A program made the translations under genes and the position numbers. DNA of 64,000 bases from assembly GCA_034180415.1 (NCBI GenBank), contig JAXFOK010000010.1, positions 1 through 64,000 on the forward strand, in the 5' to 3' direction. This document shows, in pieces, positions 26,337 to 34,914 of this stretch. Position 1 is the first letter of the stretch, and each line of letters opens with the position of its first letter. The notes under the pieces are model-generated. The model did not search any database. It was not told the origin of the DNA and saw nothing but the letters and a program-made list of their open reading frames with translations. Origin of the DNA: CAKMMH01 sp927798255 (lineage in GTDB: Bacteria; Bdellovibrionota_C; UBA2361; CAKMMH01).

Positions 26337-27843
26337 TTTAAATTTAAAAATTAAAAAATTCATTAAAAATTTATATTTTAAAGATTTTTGCAAAAAATTT
26401 TATTATATATTTTTAACATCAACATTAATTTTTAGTATTATCTTAGTCTTAAAATTTATAATTTTTGACACCAAAACTTATTATTTAAAAGTTTTATTAA
26501 TTTTTATTACTATAAATTTAATTTTAATTACTTTATTATTAATATTTTCATATTTAAGAAAAAACAAATTAAAACTAAAAATTAATGACCATTTTACCCT
26601 TAAAGATAGGCTCAATAGTTATTTAGAATCTTTAAAAAATAATGATAAACAAAAAACATTATTCTTAGAAAAGCAACTCATTCTTTTATTTGATCAAAAA
26701 AGATTAACAACTTTTGAAAAACTAAAAATAACTAAATTTGACTTTATGATATATTTTTTTACTCTTATGTTTTTATCATTCTCAATTAAAATATATCCTA
26801 ATTCCCCATTAAATAATGATTCCATCGAAAAATTAAATAAGCTTAAAAATGAAATTACAAAAGATGATACAATTAATAATGACATAAAAGACTCATCATT
26901 AGACTTAATAAATAACCTGAAAAATGAAATCAAACCTAAAGATGCAATAAATGAAATTGAAAAATTTGAGCAAACATTAGAAGAAAATTTAGAAAACAAT
27001 GACCAAACAAACAAGAACACAAAAGAAAATAATAGTGAAAATAACAACAATGATAATCAAAACACAGATAATAATAACATCAATAATGGCTCTAATAACA
27101 ATATTAACGACAATAAAGAGAATAATACTAATAATAAAGATACTAACCAACAAGATAATGACTTAAGCAATCAGCAAGATAATGTTAATAATAAATTGGA
27201 CAGTAATAACAACAATTCAAATGATAATACCAACAAAAATATTAAAAACTTACAAGCTGAATTAAAAAATATTAAAAAAGAATTAGAAAATTTACAAAAT
27301 CACATTGATAAATTAAATAAGAAATCAAAAAAACAAGATAACATCCAAACAAATAAAACTACTAATGAAAATAACAAAGAAAGCAATGACGAAAACATAA
27401 ATAACGATAATTTAAATGATAAAAATAACTCTGAAAATAAAAACGAAAATATTGATGAAAAAAATATTAACGCTAACAATTCAAACAATAACTTAAATGA
27501 AAATAAAAACGATAGTATAGATGACAAATTTAATGATAAATCAAAAAATGACAAAAACAATAAAGACTCAAATGGAATTCCCGATGGAGCAAGCTTAGAC
27601 GGTGACACAAAAACAAAAAATACTAACAATAAAAATATAAATCCAAAATTTAAAGATGAAAAAATTAAAAATGACGATAAAAATATTGATGAAGAAAATC
27701 TCATCGATACTGAGTCAACAGACGACGATGAAATTACTTTAAATACTAAGCTTGAGCGCTTAAAACTTAATGATAAGAAAACTCAAGGAGAAGAAAAAAT
27801 AAGAATACCTCTTGAATATCAAGATATTTTAAAAGATAATTAA
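26326..27843 (+). CDS. Membrane protein with a long Asn/Asp/Lys low-complexity region
   Basis: A 505-residue protein. N-terminal part: three hydrophobic spans (about 24-48, 54-80, 137-152) with a charged helix between. Residues about 200-300 and 330-450 are dominated by Asn with Asp, Lys and Glu, interrupted by a short coiled coil (LKNIKKELENLQNHIDKLNK, about 310-330). The C terminus ends IRIPLEYQDILKD, like the end of DUF4175-type proteins found beside MoxR ATPases. It overlaps mltG and is followed after 7 bases by moxR, so it is probably a MoxR-associated envelope protein. The Asn runs use AAT/AAC and match the AT-rich genome bias. Confidence 0.7.
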   Translation: MQSNLNLKIKKFIKNLYFKDFCKKFYYIFLTSTLIFSIILVLKFIIFDTKTYYLKVLLIFITINLILITLLLIFSYLRKNKLKLKINDHFTLKDRLNSYLESLKNNDKQKTLFLEKQLILLFDQKRLTTFEKLKITKFDFMIYFFTLMFLSFSIKIYPNSPLNNDSIEKLNKLKNEITKDDTINNDIKDSSLDLINNLKNEIKPKDAINEIEKFEQTLEENLENNDQTNKNTKENNSENNNNDNQNTDNNNINNGSNNNINDNKENNTNNKDTNQQDNDLSNQQDNVNNKLDSNNNNSNDNTNKNIKNLQAELKNIKKELENLQNHIDKLNKKSKKQDNIQTNKTTNENNKESNDENINNDNLNDKNNSENKNENIDEKNINANNSNNNLNENKNDSIDDKFNDKSKNDKNNKDSNGIPDGASLDGDTKTKNTNNKNINPKFKDEKIKNDDKNIDEENLIDTESTDDDEITLNTKLERLKLNDKKTQGEEKIRIPLEYQDILKDN

Positions 27844-27850
27844 ACTTGAT

Positions 27851-28846
27851 ATGGAAAATTCAAATAATAATCTAGAAAATAGAGTTCAAAATTTTAGAAA
27901 TAATTTTTTTAAAATATCACAAGAAGTACAAAAATGTATTGTCGGAATGGAAGATATTGTAACTACCACTCTTTCATCAATTTTTGCAAATGGTCATGTA
28001 CTCCTTGAAGGAGTACCTGGACTTGGAAAGACTTTACTTGTTAAAACTATTTCAAAAGTTTTAAACTTAGAATTTAAACGAATTCAATTTACCCCCGACT
28101 TAATGCCAACTGATTTAACAGGAACTTTGATTTTATCTGAAGATGAAAATAAAAAAAGAGATTTCACATTTAAACGTGGTCCAATATTCTCACATATCGT
28201 ACTTGCAGATGAAATTAATAGAACAACCCCCAAAACTCAATCTGCACTTCTTGAGGCTATGGAAGAAAGACAAGTTTCAAGCTTTGATACAACTTATAAA
28301 TTAAAAGAACCTTTTTTTGTACTTGCAACACAAAACCCAATAGAGCTTGAAGGTACCTACCCACTACCAGAAGCACAACTAGACAGATTCTTAACAAAAT
28401 TAATCTTAAAATATCCTGCTCCTGATTGTTTAAAGGAAATTATTCAAAGAACTACCGGAAATGATGAAACAAAATTAGAGTCCCTATTTAAAGATCCAAT
28501 TAAAGAAATTTTTGAAATGAAACTATTAGTAAAAGAAGTTATTATTTCAAACTCTCTTTTAGATATTGTAATAAAAATGATAGAAGCATTAAATCCTACA
28601 AGTAAATTTGCAACTTCAAAAGTAAAAAATTATGTATCATTTCCTCCTGGGCCAAGAGGAGTACAATCTCTTATAATGCTTTCTAAAGTTTTTGCACTTT
28701 TAGATGGAAGAATAAATATTTCATTTGATGATATTAAGAAAGCTTTTTTACCGACATTAAGACATAGGTTGATTTTAAATTTTCAAGCAGATACTGATAA
28801 TGTTACATCGGACGATGTTCTATTAGAAATTATAACAACTAAATAA
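27851..28846 (+). CDS. MoxR-type AAA+ ATPase
   Basis: A 331-residue AAA+ ATPase of the MoxR family, thought to act as a chaperone for complex assembly. Walker A GVPGLGKT is at 54-61, the Walker B is VLADEINR near 118-125, and the family signatures LMPTDLTGT, TQNPIELEGTYPLPEAQLDRF and FPPGPRGVQSLI are intact. Family partners are usually DUF58 and VWA proteins; none is present here, and the Asn-rich membrane protein directly upstream takes that place. Confidence 0.93.
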   Translation: MENSNNNLENRVQNFRNNFFKISQEVQKCIVGMEDIVTTTLSSIFANGHVLLEGVPGLGKTLLVKTISKVLNLEFKRIQFTPDLMPTDLTGTLILSEDENKKRDFTFKRGPIFSHIVLADEINRTTPKTQSALLEAMEERQVSSFDTTYKLKEPFFVLATQNPIELEGTYPLPEAQLDRFLTKLILKYPAPDCLKEIIQRTTGNDETKLESLFKDPIKEIFEMKLLVKEVIISNSLLDIVIKMIEALNPTSKFATSKVKNYVSFPPGPRGVQSLIMLSKVFALLDGRINISFDDIKKAFLPTLRHRLILNFQADTDNVTSDDVLLEIITTK

Positions 28847-28883
28847 TAAAGATTTTTTAATTTTGATTAAGGTAAGGAGAAGA

Positions 28884-29738
28884 ATGACGGTTATTAATTT
28901 TACAAAAATGCATGGTATTGGAAATGATTATGTTTATATAAATGATACTGAAAGTATAATTAAAAACCCAAATGAACTTTCAAAAAAAATTAGTGATAGA
29001 CATTTCGGTATTGGAAGTGATGGGCTAATTTTAATTAGAAATTCAGATATTGCAGATTTTAAGATGTCAATGTTTAATGCAGATGGTAGTGAAGCGCAAA
29101 TGTGCGGAAATGGCATTAGATGTGTTGCAAAATACGTATATGATAATAAATTAACAAATAAAAAATCATTAAAAATTGAGACACTTGCTGGCATAAAAAC
29201 TTTAGAATTAAATGTTCAGGATGGACAAGTTTTTGAAGTTACAGTTGATATGGGAGAACCTATTTTAGAGCCAAGAAAAATTCCAGTTAATTCAAACTTA
29301 AAAGAATTTATCAATCAAGAAATAAAAGTTAATGATACAAATTATTTTGCTACATGTGTTTCAATGGGAAATCCACATACAATAATTTTTGTTAAAGATG
29401 TTGACAAATTTCGAGTATGTGAAATAGGAAAAGAAATAGAAAATAATAAAGAGCTTTTTCCTCAAAAAACAAATGTTGAGTTTATAGAGGTTTTAGATGC
29501 ACACAATTTAAGAATGAGAGTATGGGAGCGAGGCTCAGGAGAAACTCTTGCTTGCGGAACAGGGGCGTGCGCATCCCTAGTTGCAGGTCATTTAAATAAT
29601 TTGTGCAAATCTCAAGCTTTTGTATATTTAAAAGGTGGTATTTTAAATATAAAATGGGATAAAAAAACTAATCATATTTTTTTAACAGGTGGCGCAACAA
29701 AGGTTTTTGATGGTAATTTCACAATTAATGAAGAATAA
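28884..29738 (+). CDS. dapF: Diaminopimelate epimerase
   Basis: A 284-residue cytoplasmic enzyme that interconverts LL- and meso-diaminopimelate for lysine and peptidoglycan. The two catalytic cysteines are C74 in MCGNGIRC and C224 in LACGTGACA. FTKMHGIGNDYVYI opens the protein as usual. ATG 28884 is chosen because AAGGAG (28874-28879) sits just before it; a TTG at 28863 is in frame but has no such site. It follows moxR and precedes dapL by 61 bases. Confidence 0.96.
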   Translation: MTVINFTKMHGIGNDYVYINDTESIIKNPNELSKKISDRHFGIGSDGLILIRNSDIADFKMSMFNADGSEAQMCGNGIRCVAKYVYDNKLTNKKSLKIETLAGIKTLELNVQDGQVFEVTVDMGEPILEPRKIPVNSNLKEFINQEIKVNDTNYFATCVSMGNPHTIIFVKDVDKFRVCEIGKEIENNKELFPQKTNVEFIEVLDAHNLRMRVWERGSGETLACGTGACASLVAGHLNNLCKSQAFVYLKGGILNIKWDKKTNHIFLTGGATKVFDGNFTINEE

Positions 29739-29799
29739 ATGATATACTTATTAAATATTTTTTAATAAATTAATTTGTTTAATGGAGTAATATAAAAAG

Positions 29800-31032
29800 A
29801 TGCTTTTATCAAACGAAAATCATACTAAACTACAAACGAATTATTTATTTGCACAAGTTGCAAGTAAAGTTAAAGCCTTTAAAGAAGCTAATCCAAATAA
29901 AAATGTAATTAGCTTAGGAATTGGTGATGTTACTCAGCCGCTTGCCCCTTCCTGTATAGAAGCTATGCAAAAGGCTGTTGCTGATATGTCCAAAGCCGAA
30001 ACTTTTAAAGGTTATCCTGAATATGAAGGATATGATTTTCTATTAGAAAAAATCGCAAAATATGACTATCAAGATAGAGGCGTTAATATTGATACGAAAG
30101 AAATATTCATTTCAGATGGAGCAAAATCTGACACCGCAAACATTCAAGAACTTTTTTCAAATGATGCAAAGGTCGCAGTCCTTGACCCAGTATACCCAGT
30201 GTATGTCGATAGTAATGTTATGGCAGGACGCGCAGGTGAATTTAAAAATGGTAGATGGTCAAATATTGTATATCTTGAATGTAAAGAAGAAAATGGTTTC
30301 ATTCCAGCACTTCCAAATGAAAAAGTTGATATCATATATTTATGTTACCCAAACAACCCTACAGGAACTGTATTAACCAAAGATGAATTACAAAAATTTG
30401 TTGACTATGCACTCAAAAATGAAAGCCTAATTTTATTTGATGCTGCGTATGAAGCATTTATTAGAGAAGATAATATCCCTCATAGTATTTATGAAATTAA
30501 AGATGCAGATAAAGTTGCAATTGAATTTAAAAGTTTCTCAAAAACTGCTGGTTTTACAGGTGTAAGATGTGCATACACTGTTATTCCAAATGAGCTGGCA
30601 ATTTTTGATAAGACAACAAATAATTTAGTAAATTTAAATAGACTTTGGTACAGAAGACAAGCAACAAAATTTAACGGCGTTTCTTATATTACTCAAAGAG
30701 GGGCTGAAGCTATATACTCAGAAAATGGAAGAAAAGAAATTAATAATACTATTAATTATTATCTTGAAAATGCTAAGATTTTAAAAAACACATTAGAAGA
30801 TTCAGGATTAACTGTATATGGCGGCGTAAATTCTCCTTATCTTTGGGTTAAAACAATTGATAATATGACTTCATGGGAATTCTTTGATTATCTATTAAAT
30901 AATTTTTATATAGTTGGAACTCCTGGAAGTGGATTTGGAAAAGCAGGAGAAGGCTTTTTTAGATTTACCTCTTTTGCAAGCAGAGAAAAAACTATTGAAG
31001 CATCAAATAGATTAAAATTACTAAAAAAATAA
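29800..31032 (+). CDS. dapL: LL-diaminopimelate aminotransferase
   Basis: A 410-residue class I PLP aminotransferase that converts tetrahydrodipicolinate directly to LL-diaminopimelate, bypassing the succinylase or acetylase steps. The PLP lysine is K248 in FKSFSKTAGFTG; ISLGIGDVTQPL, GYPEYEGYDFLLEKIA, CYPNNPTGTVL and RFTSFASREKTIEA are DapL signatures. Its placement next to dapF completes a short route from tetrahydrodipicolinate to meso-DAP. DapL is typical of plants, cyanobacteria, chlamydiae, spirochaetes and several other groups. Confidence 0.94.
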   Translation: MLLSNENHTKLQTNYLFAQVASKVKAFKEANPNKNVISLGIGDVTQPLAPSCIEAMQKAVADMSKAETFKGYPEYEGYDFLLEKIAKYDYQDRGVNIDTKEIFISDGAKSDTANIQELFSNDAKVAVLDPVYPVYVDSNVMAGRAGEFKNGRWSNIVYLECKEENGFIPALPNEKVDIIYLCYPNNPTGTVLTKDELQKFVDYALKNESLILFDAAYEAFIREDNIPHSIYEIKDADKVAIEFKSFSKTAGFTGVRCAYTVIPNELAIFDKTTNNLVNLNRLWYRRQATKFNGVSYITQRGAEAIYSENGRKEINNTINYYLENAKILKNTLEDSGLTVYGGVNSPYLWVKTIDNMTSWEFFDYLLNNFYIVGTPGSGFGKAGEGFFRFTSFASREKTIEASNRLKLLKK

Positions 31033-31069
31033 TATTATATAGGTGACAGCGTAAATTGTATTTGTATAT

Positions 31070-31308
31070 CAGCTACCAGATACCTATAACCAGATTTTCT
31101 GCACTCTGATACCAGCTTACCTAAAACCTGCTTTCTGCTATCAGCATACCAGCTGACCAGATACCTGATTACTTGATTTAAATTATAGGAAAAAAGGCTT
31201 GAGATTTATAAAACTTTTTTCAAGCCTTTTTCTTCTATATTAAAATCTTTTTGCATCCGCATCAGCCATGAGCTACCTGCAACCAGCCTCCAGCTTACCT
31301 GATACCAG
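31070..31308. repeat. Cluster of ACCAG/ACCTG-type short motifs on both sides of a terminator
   Basis: ACCAG occurs at 31075, 31089, 31111, 31148, 31156, 31282 and 31304, mixed with TACCTG/TACCTA strings, within 240 bases. The composition is unlike the neighbouring genes. The shared terminator at 31191-31231 splits the cluster. No open frame is present. Function unknown. Confidence 0.5.
31191..31231. terminator. Bidirectional terminator between dapL and the protease gene
   Basis: AAAAAGGCTTGA (31191-31202) pairs perfectly with TCAAGCCTTTTT (31220-31231). A/T runs on both sides let it work for dapL on the + strand and the serine protease gene on the minus strand. Confidence 0.85.
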
Positions 31309-31311
31309 AAT

Positions 31312-32391
31312 TTAATCAAATATTCCTGGAATATGATCTTCTAAGAACTCAATATTTTCTTTAGAATTTATTCTTGACCACCAAGAATTTTCAGCCTTTG
31401 CATAATAACCACAGTAATCATCATCTCCATAAGATGTTGTACCAAAAAGTCTCCATGAACCATCTTCATACACTGCAAGTGGTCCACCAGAATCACCATT
31501 ACATGTATTTGATTCACCAAACTTACTACTATAAGCAATATATATTCCTGACTGCGTCGTTTTTGAAATTGTTGCAAAACCACCATAAAAACCAACTATA
31601 TAAGGCTTAAAATTTGCAATTCCATGACCTATCATGACAGAAATTTCATTTTTACTAGGTTTATAATTTTTACTAACAAGTTTAAAAGGTGAATATGATG
31701 CCACTTCTTTAATATATATTAGTGAAATATCACCTTTTTCACTATCACCATTATATGCTGGGTTTACGTACCATTTTGTTGCATTGTATTTTTTTCCAGC
31801 AAAAGATACCTTAACACTTTTTATTTTGTCTCCATCATCAAAACAATGAGCAGCAGAAAGAAAAACATTTGGTGCAATAAGTGTTCCAGAACAAATACCT
31901 TCATTTTCATTATTTATATTAATTAATATTTTGCCAACTACGCTTTCTGATAAATTATTACATTTTACACCATTAAGAATTTTATATTTTAAATTGTTCG
32001 CTTCGAATATCTCACAAGCAATTTTTCCAGTTTTATAATTTTTGCATTGTTTAACTTGTTTAAATACTTTTTTGAATTTTATATACTTTGAATAATAAGA
32101 CCTTCTTGATTTTAAACTTGTAGCACTTAAATATTTCACGCGATTATTATCTCTTTTTTTCTTAAATGTATTAAGTTTATTATTAATATCATAAAAAACT
32201 AGACTACCATCATTACGCGTTTGAGCTAGCTTAGTACCATCAACATAGTAAAGACATAGGAACTTTGTGTCAGATATCTCCGAGACTTTCAATACATCCT
32301 TATTTGTTAAGGCATATGAATTGCTAAGATTAAAAACAATTACAGTTAAAAGGAAAGCTAATATATATTGAATTTTAAATTTCGTTTTCAT
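31312..32391 (-). CDS. Secreted trypsin-like serine protease (S1 family)
   Basis: A 359-residue exported protein. The signal peptide is residues 1-27 (hydrophobic core ILAFLLTVIVF). An N-terminal region of about 110 residues without recognised fold (Lys-rich, two Cys) precedes the protease. The catalytic triad is H182 (SAAHCF), D221 (GDISLIYI) and S301 (TCNGDSGGPLA); the Cys pairs of the S1 fold are visible. N-terminal residues may form a propeptide; there is no IVGG motif, but KILNGVKCNNLSESVVGKIL could hold the activation site. It probably digests protein outside the cytoplasm. Confidence 0.9.
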   Translation of the reverse strand: MKTKFKIQYILAFLLTVIVFNLSNSYALTNKDVLKVSEISDTKFLCLYYVDGTKLAQTRNDGSLVFYDINNKLNTFKKKRDNNRVKYLSATSLKSRRSYYSKYIKFKKVFKQVKQCKNYKTGKIACEIFEANNLKYKILNGVKCNNLSESVVGKILININNENEGICSGTLIAPNVFLSAAHCFDDGDKIKSVKVSFAGKKYNATKWYVNPAYNGDSEKGDISLIYIKEVASYSPFKLVSKNYKPSKNEISVMIGHGIANFKPYIVGFYGGFATISKTTQSGIYIAYSSKFGESNTCNGDSGGPLAVYEDGSWRLFGTTSYGDDDYCGYYAKAENSWWSRINSKENIEFLEDHIPGIFD

Positions 32392-32561
32392 AACAAAAAA
32401 ATCGAAAAAAAACTAATAAAACTTTAACAACCGACTCTCTTTAGTTTTATAATAACATTAACTAATTAATATTTATAACAAAACTTAAATTTTTCAAAGA
32501 GATAAAATAAAGAAAACATTTTTTACTAAAGTTTTTTTTAATTTTTACGATATTTACTCTT

Positions 32562-32786
32562 ATGATAGACTCTATTTTTTCAACAGCATTAAATTCCATA
32601 CATTTAGCATCTCAAAAAGCTCTAACTCATGCTGAAAATATATCAAAAGCAGATAGTTTAGAAACTACAAACCTAGTAGATAATATTATCGGACTAAATG
32701 AAGCAAAGACTCAAGTTCAAGCAAGCGCAAAAATTATAAAAGTTGATAAAGAAATGACTGATTACTTATTGGATATTATAGCTTAG
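32562..32786 (+). CDS. Short flagellar rod/hook-type protein
   Basis: A 74-residue protein with an N-terminal helix like the start of flagellar rod proteins (STALNSIHLASQKALTHAENI) and a C-terminal helix like their end (NLVDNIIGLNEAKTQVQASAK, then KEMTDYLLDII). Both halves pack as a coiled coil in FlgB/FlgC-type proteins. Short versions are known in Alphaproteobacteria. No other flagellar gene is in the window, so it may be a relic or part of a dispersed set. Confidence 0.6.
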   Translation: MIDSIFSTALNSIHLASQKALTHAENISKADSLETTNLVDNIIGLNEAKTQVQASAKIIKVDKEMTDYLLDIIA

Positions 32787-32813
32787 TGGATAAAGACAAC
32801 AGAAAAAAGAAAA

Positions 32814-32887
32814 TACACTTGGCAGGAGTCGAACCTGCGACCCTCTGATTAGAAGTCAGATGCTCTATCCAACTGAGCTACAAGTGC
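32814..32887 (-). tRNA. tRNA-Arg (anticodon TCT)
   Basis: On the minus strand the acceptor stem GCACTTG pairs with CAAGTGT (one G-T pair at the end). The D arm is AGCTCAGTTGGATAGAGC, the anticodon arm TCTGACTTCTAATCAGA with TCT at the centre, and the T arm GCAGGTTCGACTCCTGC. The discriminator is A and CCA is not encoded. It reads AGA and, by wobble, AGG, the main arginine codons of this AT-rich genome. Confidence 0.95.
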
Positions 32888-32997
32888 ATAACAAAAGATC
32901 GTTTGTTCAAAAAACATTATATATGTTACTATAAAAACTTTAAAAAATAAAGGTATTAATAAAATTTTTCTCTATAAATAATAATATAAATTACACG

Positions 32998-33300
32998 TTA
33001 AATATTTGAAACTAATTTTACAGCTTCTAATCCTCTTTGAGTTATATACCAAGTTTTAGATGTAAAATCCCCTTCAGGAAAAGGTGAAACTAGTTTTTGC
33101 CCCTCAAGAATAAATAAATACCTCTGAGTTTCTTTTTCATCATTTAAACCACTATTAACATTTATTTCCTCAATCTTATACTGTTTGCTTTTTTTCTTAC
33201 TACCATCTAAAACAGCATCTTTTGACATAGCTCTAAGGACATATATCTGCTTCATATGTGAATCAGTTAATTTTTTTGAAATAGTCCCTGGTTTGTTCAT
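32998..33300 (-). CDS. Small winged-helix-like protein
   Basis: A 100-residue basic protein. The C-terminal 45 residues (ETQRYLFILEGQKLVSPFPE, then TSKTWYITQRGLEAV) have the helix, turn and hairpin wing of a winged-helix domain as found in small regulators and type IV pilus or plasmid accessory proteins. The N-terminal half has a helix starting KLTDSHMKQIYVLRAM. AGGAG precedes the ATG by 8 bases. No partner gene is adjacent. A transcription regulator is plausible, not shown. Confidence 0.5.
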   Translation of the reverse strand: MNKPGTISKKLTDSHMKQIYVLRAMSKDAVLDGSKKKSKQYKIEEINVNSGLNDEKETQRYLFILEGQKLVSPFPEGDFTSKTWYITQRGLEAVKLVSNI

Positions 33301-33677
33301 TTGTATCTCCTCTCAAATATTCTTAAATAAGTTCTTTTAGAAAAACAACTTTTAAAAAGTTACATTATCTTTATAAAAGAACCTTAAAACTACAAACGCT
33401 TCCTACTGCTTTGTTGTTTGTTACAACTAATTTTACCAATTAAATAATTAAAAAATTTAAACCGTTAGCAAAAAACCACACAACTAGCTTAAAACATATT
33501 ATAAATATATAGTAAATAAAAATCTTAGTAAAGAAAACAATAGAATCCTCACATAAAACATGTAAAAATCCCATTGATACCCATGATATCTATCGAAAAT
33601 TATTAAAATTCTGCGCCCTCAATTTGTACAATTTTAGAAAATACTACTAAATTAAACCAAAATCAACAAAAAAATGC
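33301..33677. other. Empty AT-rich intergenic region
   Basis: No open frame above noise, no stable hairpin with a U tract, and no repeat. It contains the upstream region of the winged-helix gene and the downstream end of the gspL-gspM transcript. Confidence 0.4.
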
Positions 33678-34337
33678 TTACGGTGTTAATTTACTCTCAA
33701 CCAATTTAGCGTATTCAACCTCTAAATCGGTAAGCTGTTTTTTTAATGCAGATAATCTTTCGTACATTTGCTCATATTCTGTGATTACTGAACGCAAATT
33801 ACTACTAGACTCTTCTAAGGTTTCATTTAAAGTATTAAAGAAATCCCGTTGAATATTAGAATACTCCTGATTTCTAGAATGTTCCTCTAAAATCTTCATC
33901 TGATCAGCAAGAACCTTCTCTAACACCCTAGATTCACTTGAATTTTTCTCATAATCACTTAAAAGCGCCTGAAGCTCTTTTTCATCTTCTTCTTTGCTAG
34001 TTTTTAACTCTTGCTGCAAAATTTCTTTCTCTTCCATCTTTTTCTTTGCAACCTTTAATCTTTTTTCAATCTCTTCTAGCTTGTCCTTTTCTTCATTCAT
34101 CTTGCTTTGAGCTTCATTAAGTTGAATTACAACTGTATTTAATTGTAATTTTGAAGCTAGTTCATCAATATTTTTAAAGGAATCTTTTAATTCTTTTAAA
34201 GAATCTTCTGTTTTCTTTATTAAAGCTAAATTTTCATTCTCACTTGAACCATTTAAAAACTTTAAAAACACAAGTTTAGTGATAAAAACTAATATTAATG
34301 AAAATATTATTAGACTAATGACTATTAACCAACTCAT
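33678..34337 (-). CDS. Membrane-anchored coiled-coil protein downstream of gspM
   Basis: A 219-residue protein with one N-terminal membrane span (residues 4-26) followed by almost continuous heptad-rich helix to the end, with many Glu, Lys and Leu (for example EKDKLEEIEKRLKVAKKKME). The C-terminal side faces the periplasm or the cytoplasm depending on topology. It starts 3 bases after gspM, so it belongs to the same operon and probably to the same secretion or pilus apparatus. No family recognised; it is in the position of gspN but does not resemble it. Confidence 0.65.
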   Translation of the reverse strand: MSWLIVISLIIFSLILVFITKLVFLKFLNGSSENENLALIKKTEDSLKELKDSFKNIDELASKLQLNTVVIQLNEAQSKMNEEKDKLEEIEKRLKVAKKKMEEKEILQQELKTSKEEDEKELQALLSDYEKNSSESRVLEKVLADQMKILEEHSRNQEYSNIQRDFFNTLNETLEESSSNLRSVITEYEQMYERLSALKKQLTDLEVEYAKLVESKLTP

Positions 34338-34340
34338 AAT

Positions 34341-34898
34341 TTATTTTTTTCTCTCTATACTATTTACTTCTATCACTACTACAAGATAACCATAGGCCTT
34401 TTTTATGCTCAATTCTGAAATTAAATACTTCCTTTTTTCATTCTCTAGCTTTTTAATAAAATTCATCACTGTTGCAAGAGAAGATGCCTTAAAATTAATT
34501 TTAAATGTTACTTGGTTAAAATCTTTTCCAAATTCCTTTTCTTGTTGAGCACCTATTGAAAATTCAACGATATCTGGAGATTTTAAGGAATCAACATAAC
34601 TTAAATGTCCTTCTTTAAATTCATTCTTTTCAAATTTTTTTTCTATTTGTCCTTGCTTACTTTTGAGTTGTAAATATTTATTAACAATCTTCTGTGAAAT
34701 TCCGATAGCATTTGTTGCTTCTTTTAATCTAGTCTTTTGTTCAACGAAAATATTTCCTACCTCACCAAGACTTGGAGCTAAACGCCAAACAGCCATAAAT
34801 ACCACTAGTATTACCATTACGACGAAAAGTCTTCTCTCTCTTGGGTTTAAACTCAAATAATATTTCTTTATGCTATTATTTACTTTTAATTTACTCAT
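34341..34898 (-). CDS. gspM: Type II secretion / pilus assembly protein GspM-like
   Basis: A 185-residue bitopic inner-membrane protein. The cytoplasmic head YYLSLNPRERRLF is the GspM signature (SxRERRL) right before a single membrane span (about 25-43). A periplasmic coiled helix and a ferredoxin-like alpha/beta domain (about 100-180) follow. GspM binds GspL and ties the secretion ATPase to the pseudopilus. It lies 16 bases after gspL. Confidence 0.78.
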   Translation of the reverse strand: MSKLKVNNSIKKYYLSLNPRERRLFVVMVILVVFMAVWRLAPSLGEVGNIFVEQKTRLKEATNAIGISQKIVNKYLQLKSKQGQIEKKFEKNEFKEGHLSYVDSLKSPDIVEFSIGAQQEKEFGKDFNQVTFKINFKASSLATVMNFIKKLENEKRKYLISELSIKKAYGYLVVVIEVNSIERKK

Positions 34899-34914
34899 AA
34901 AATCTATTTATAAA

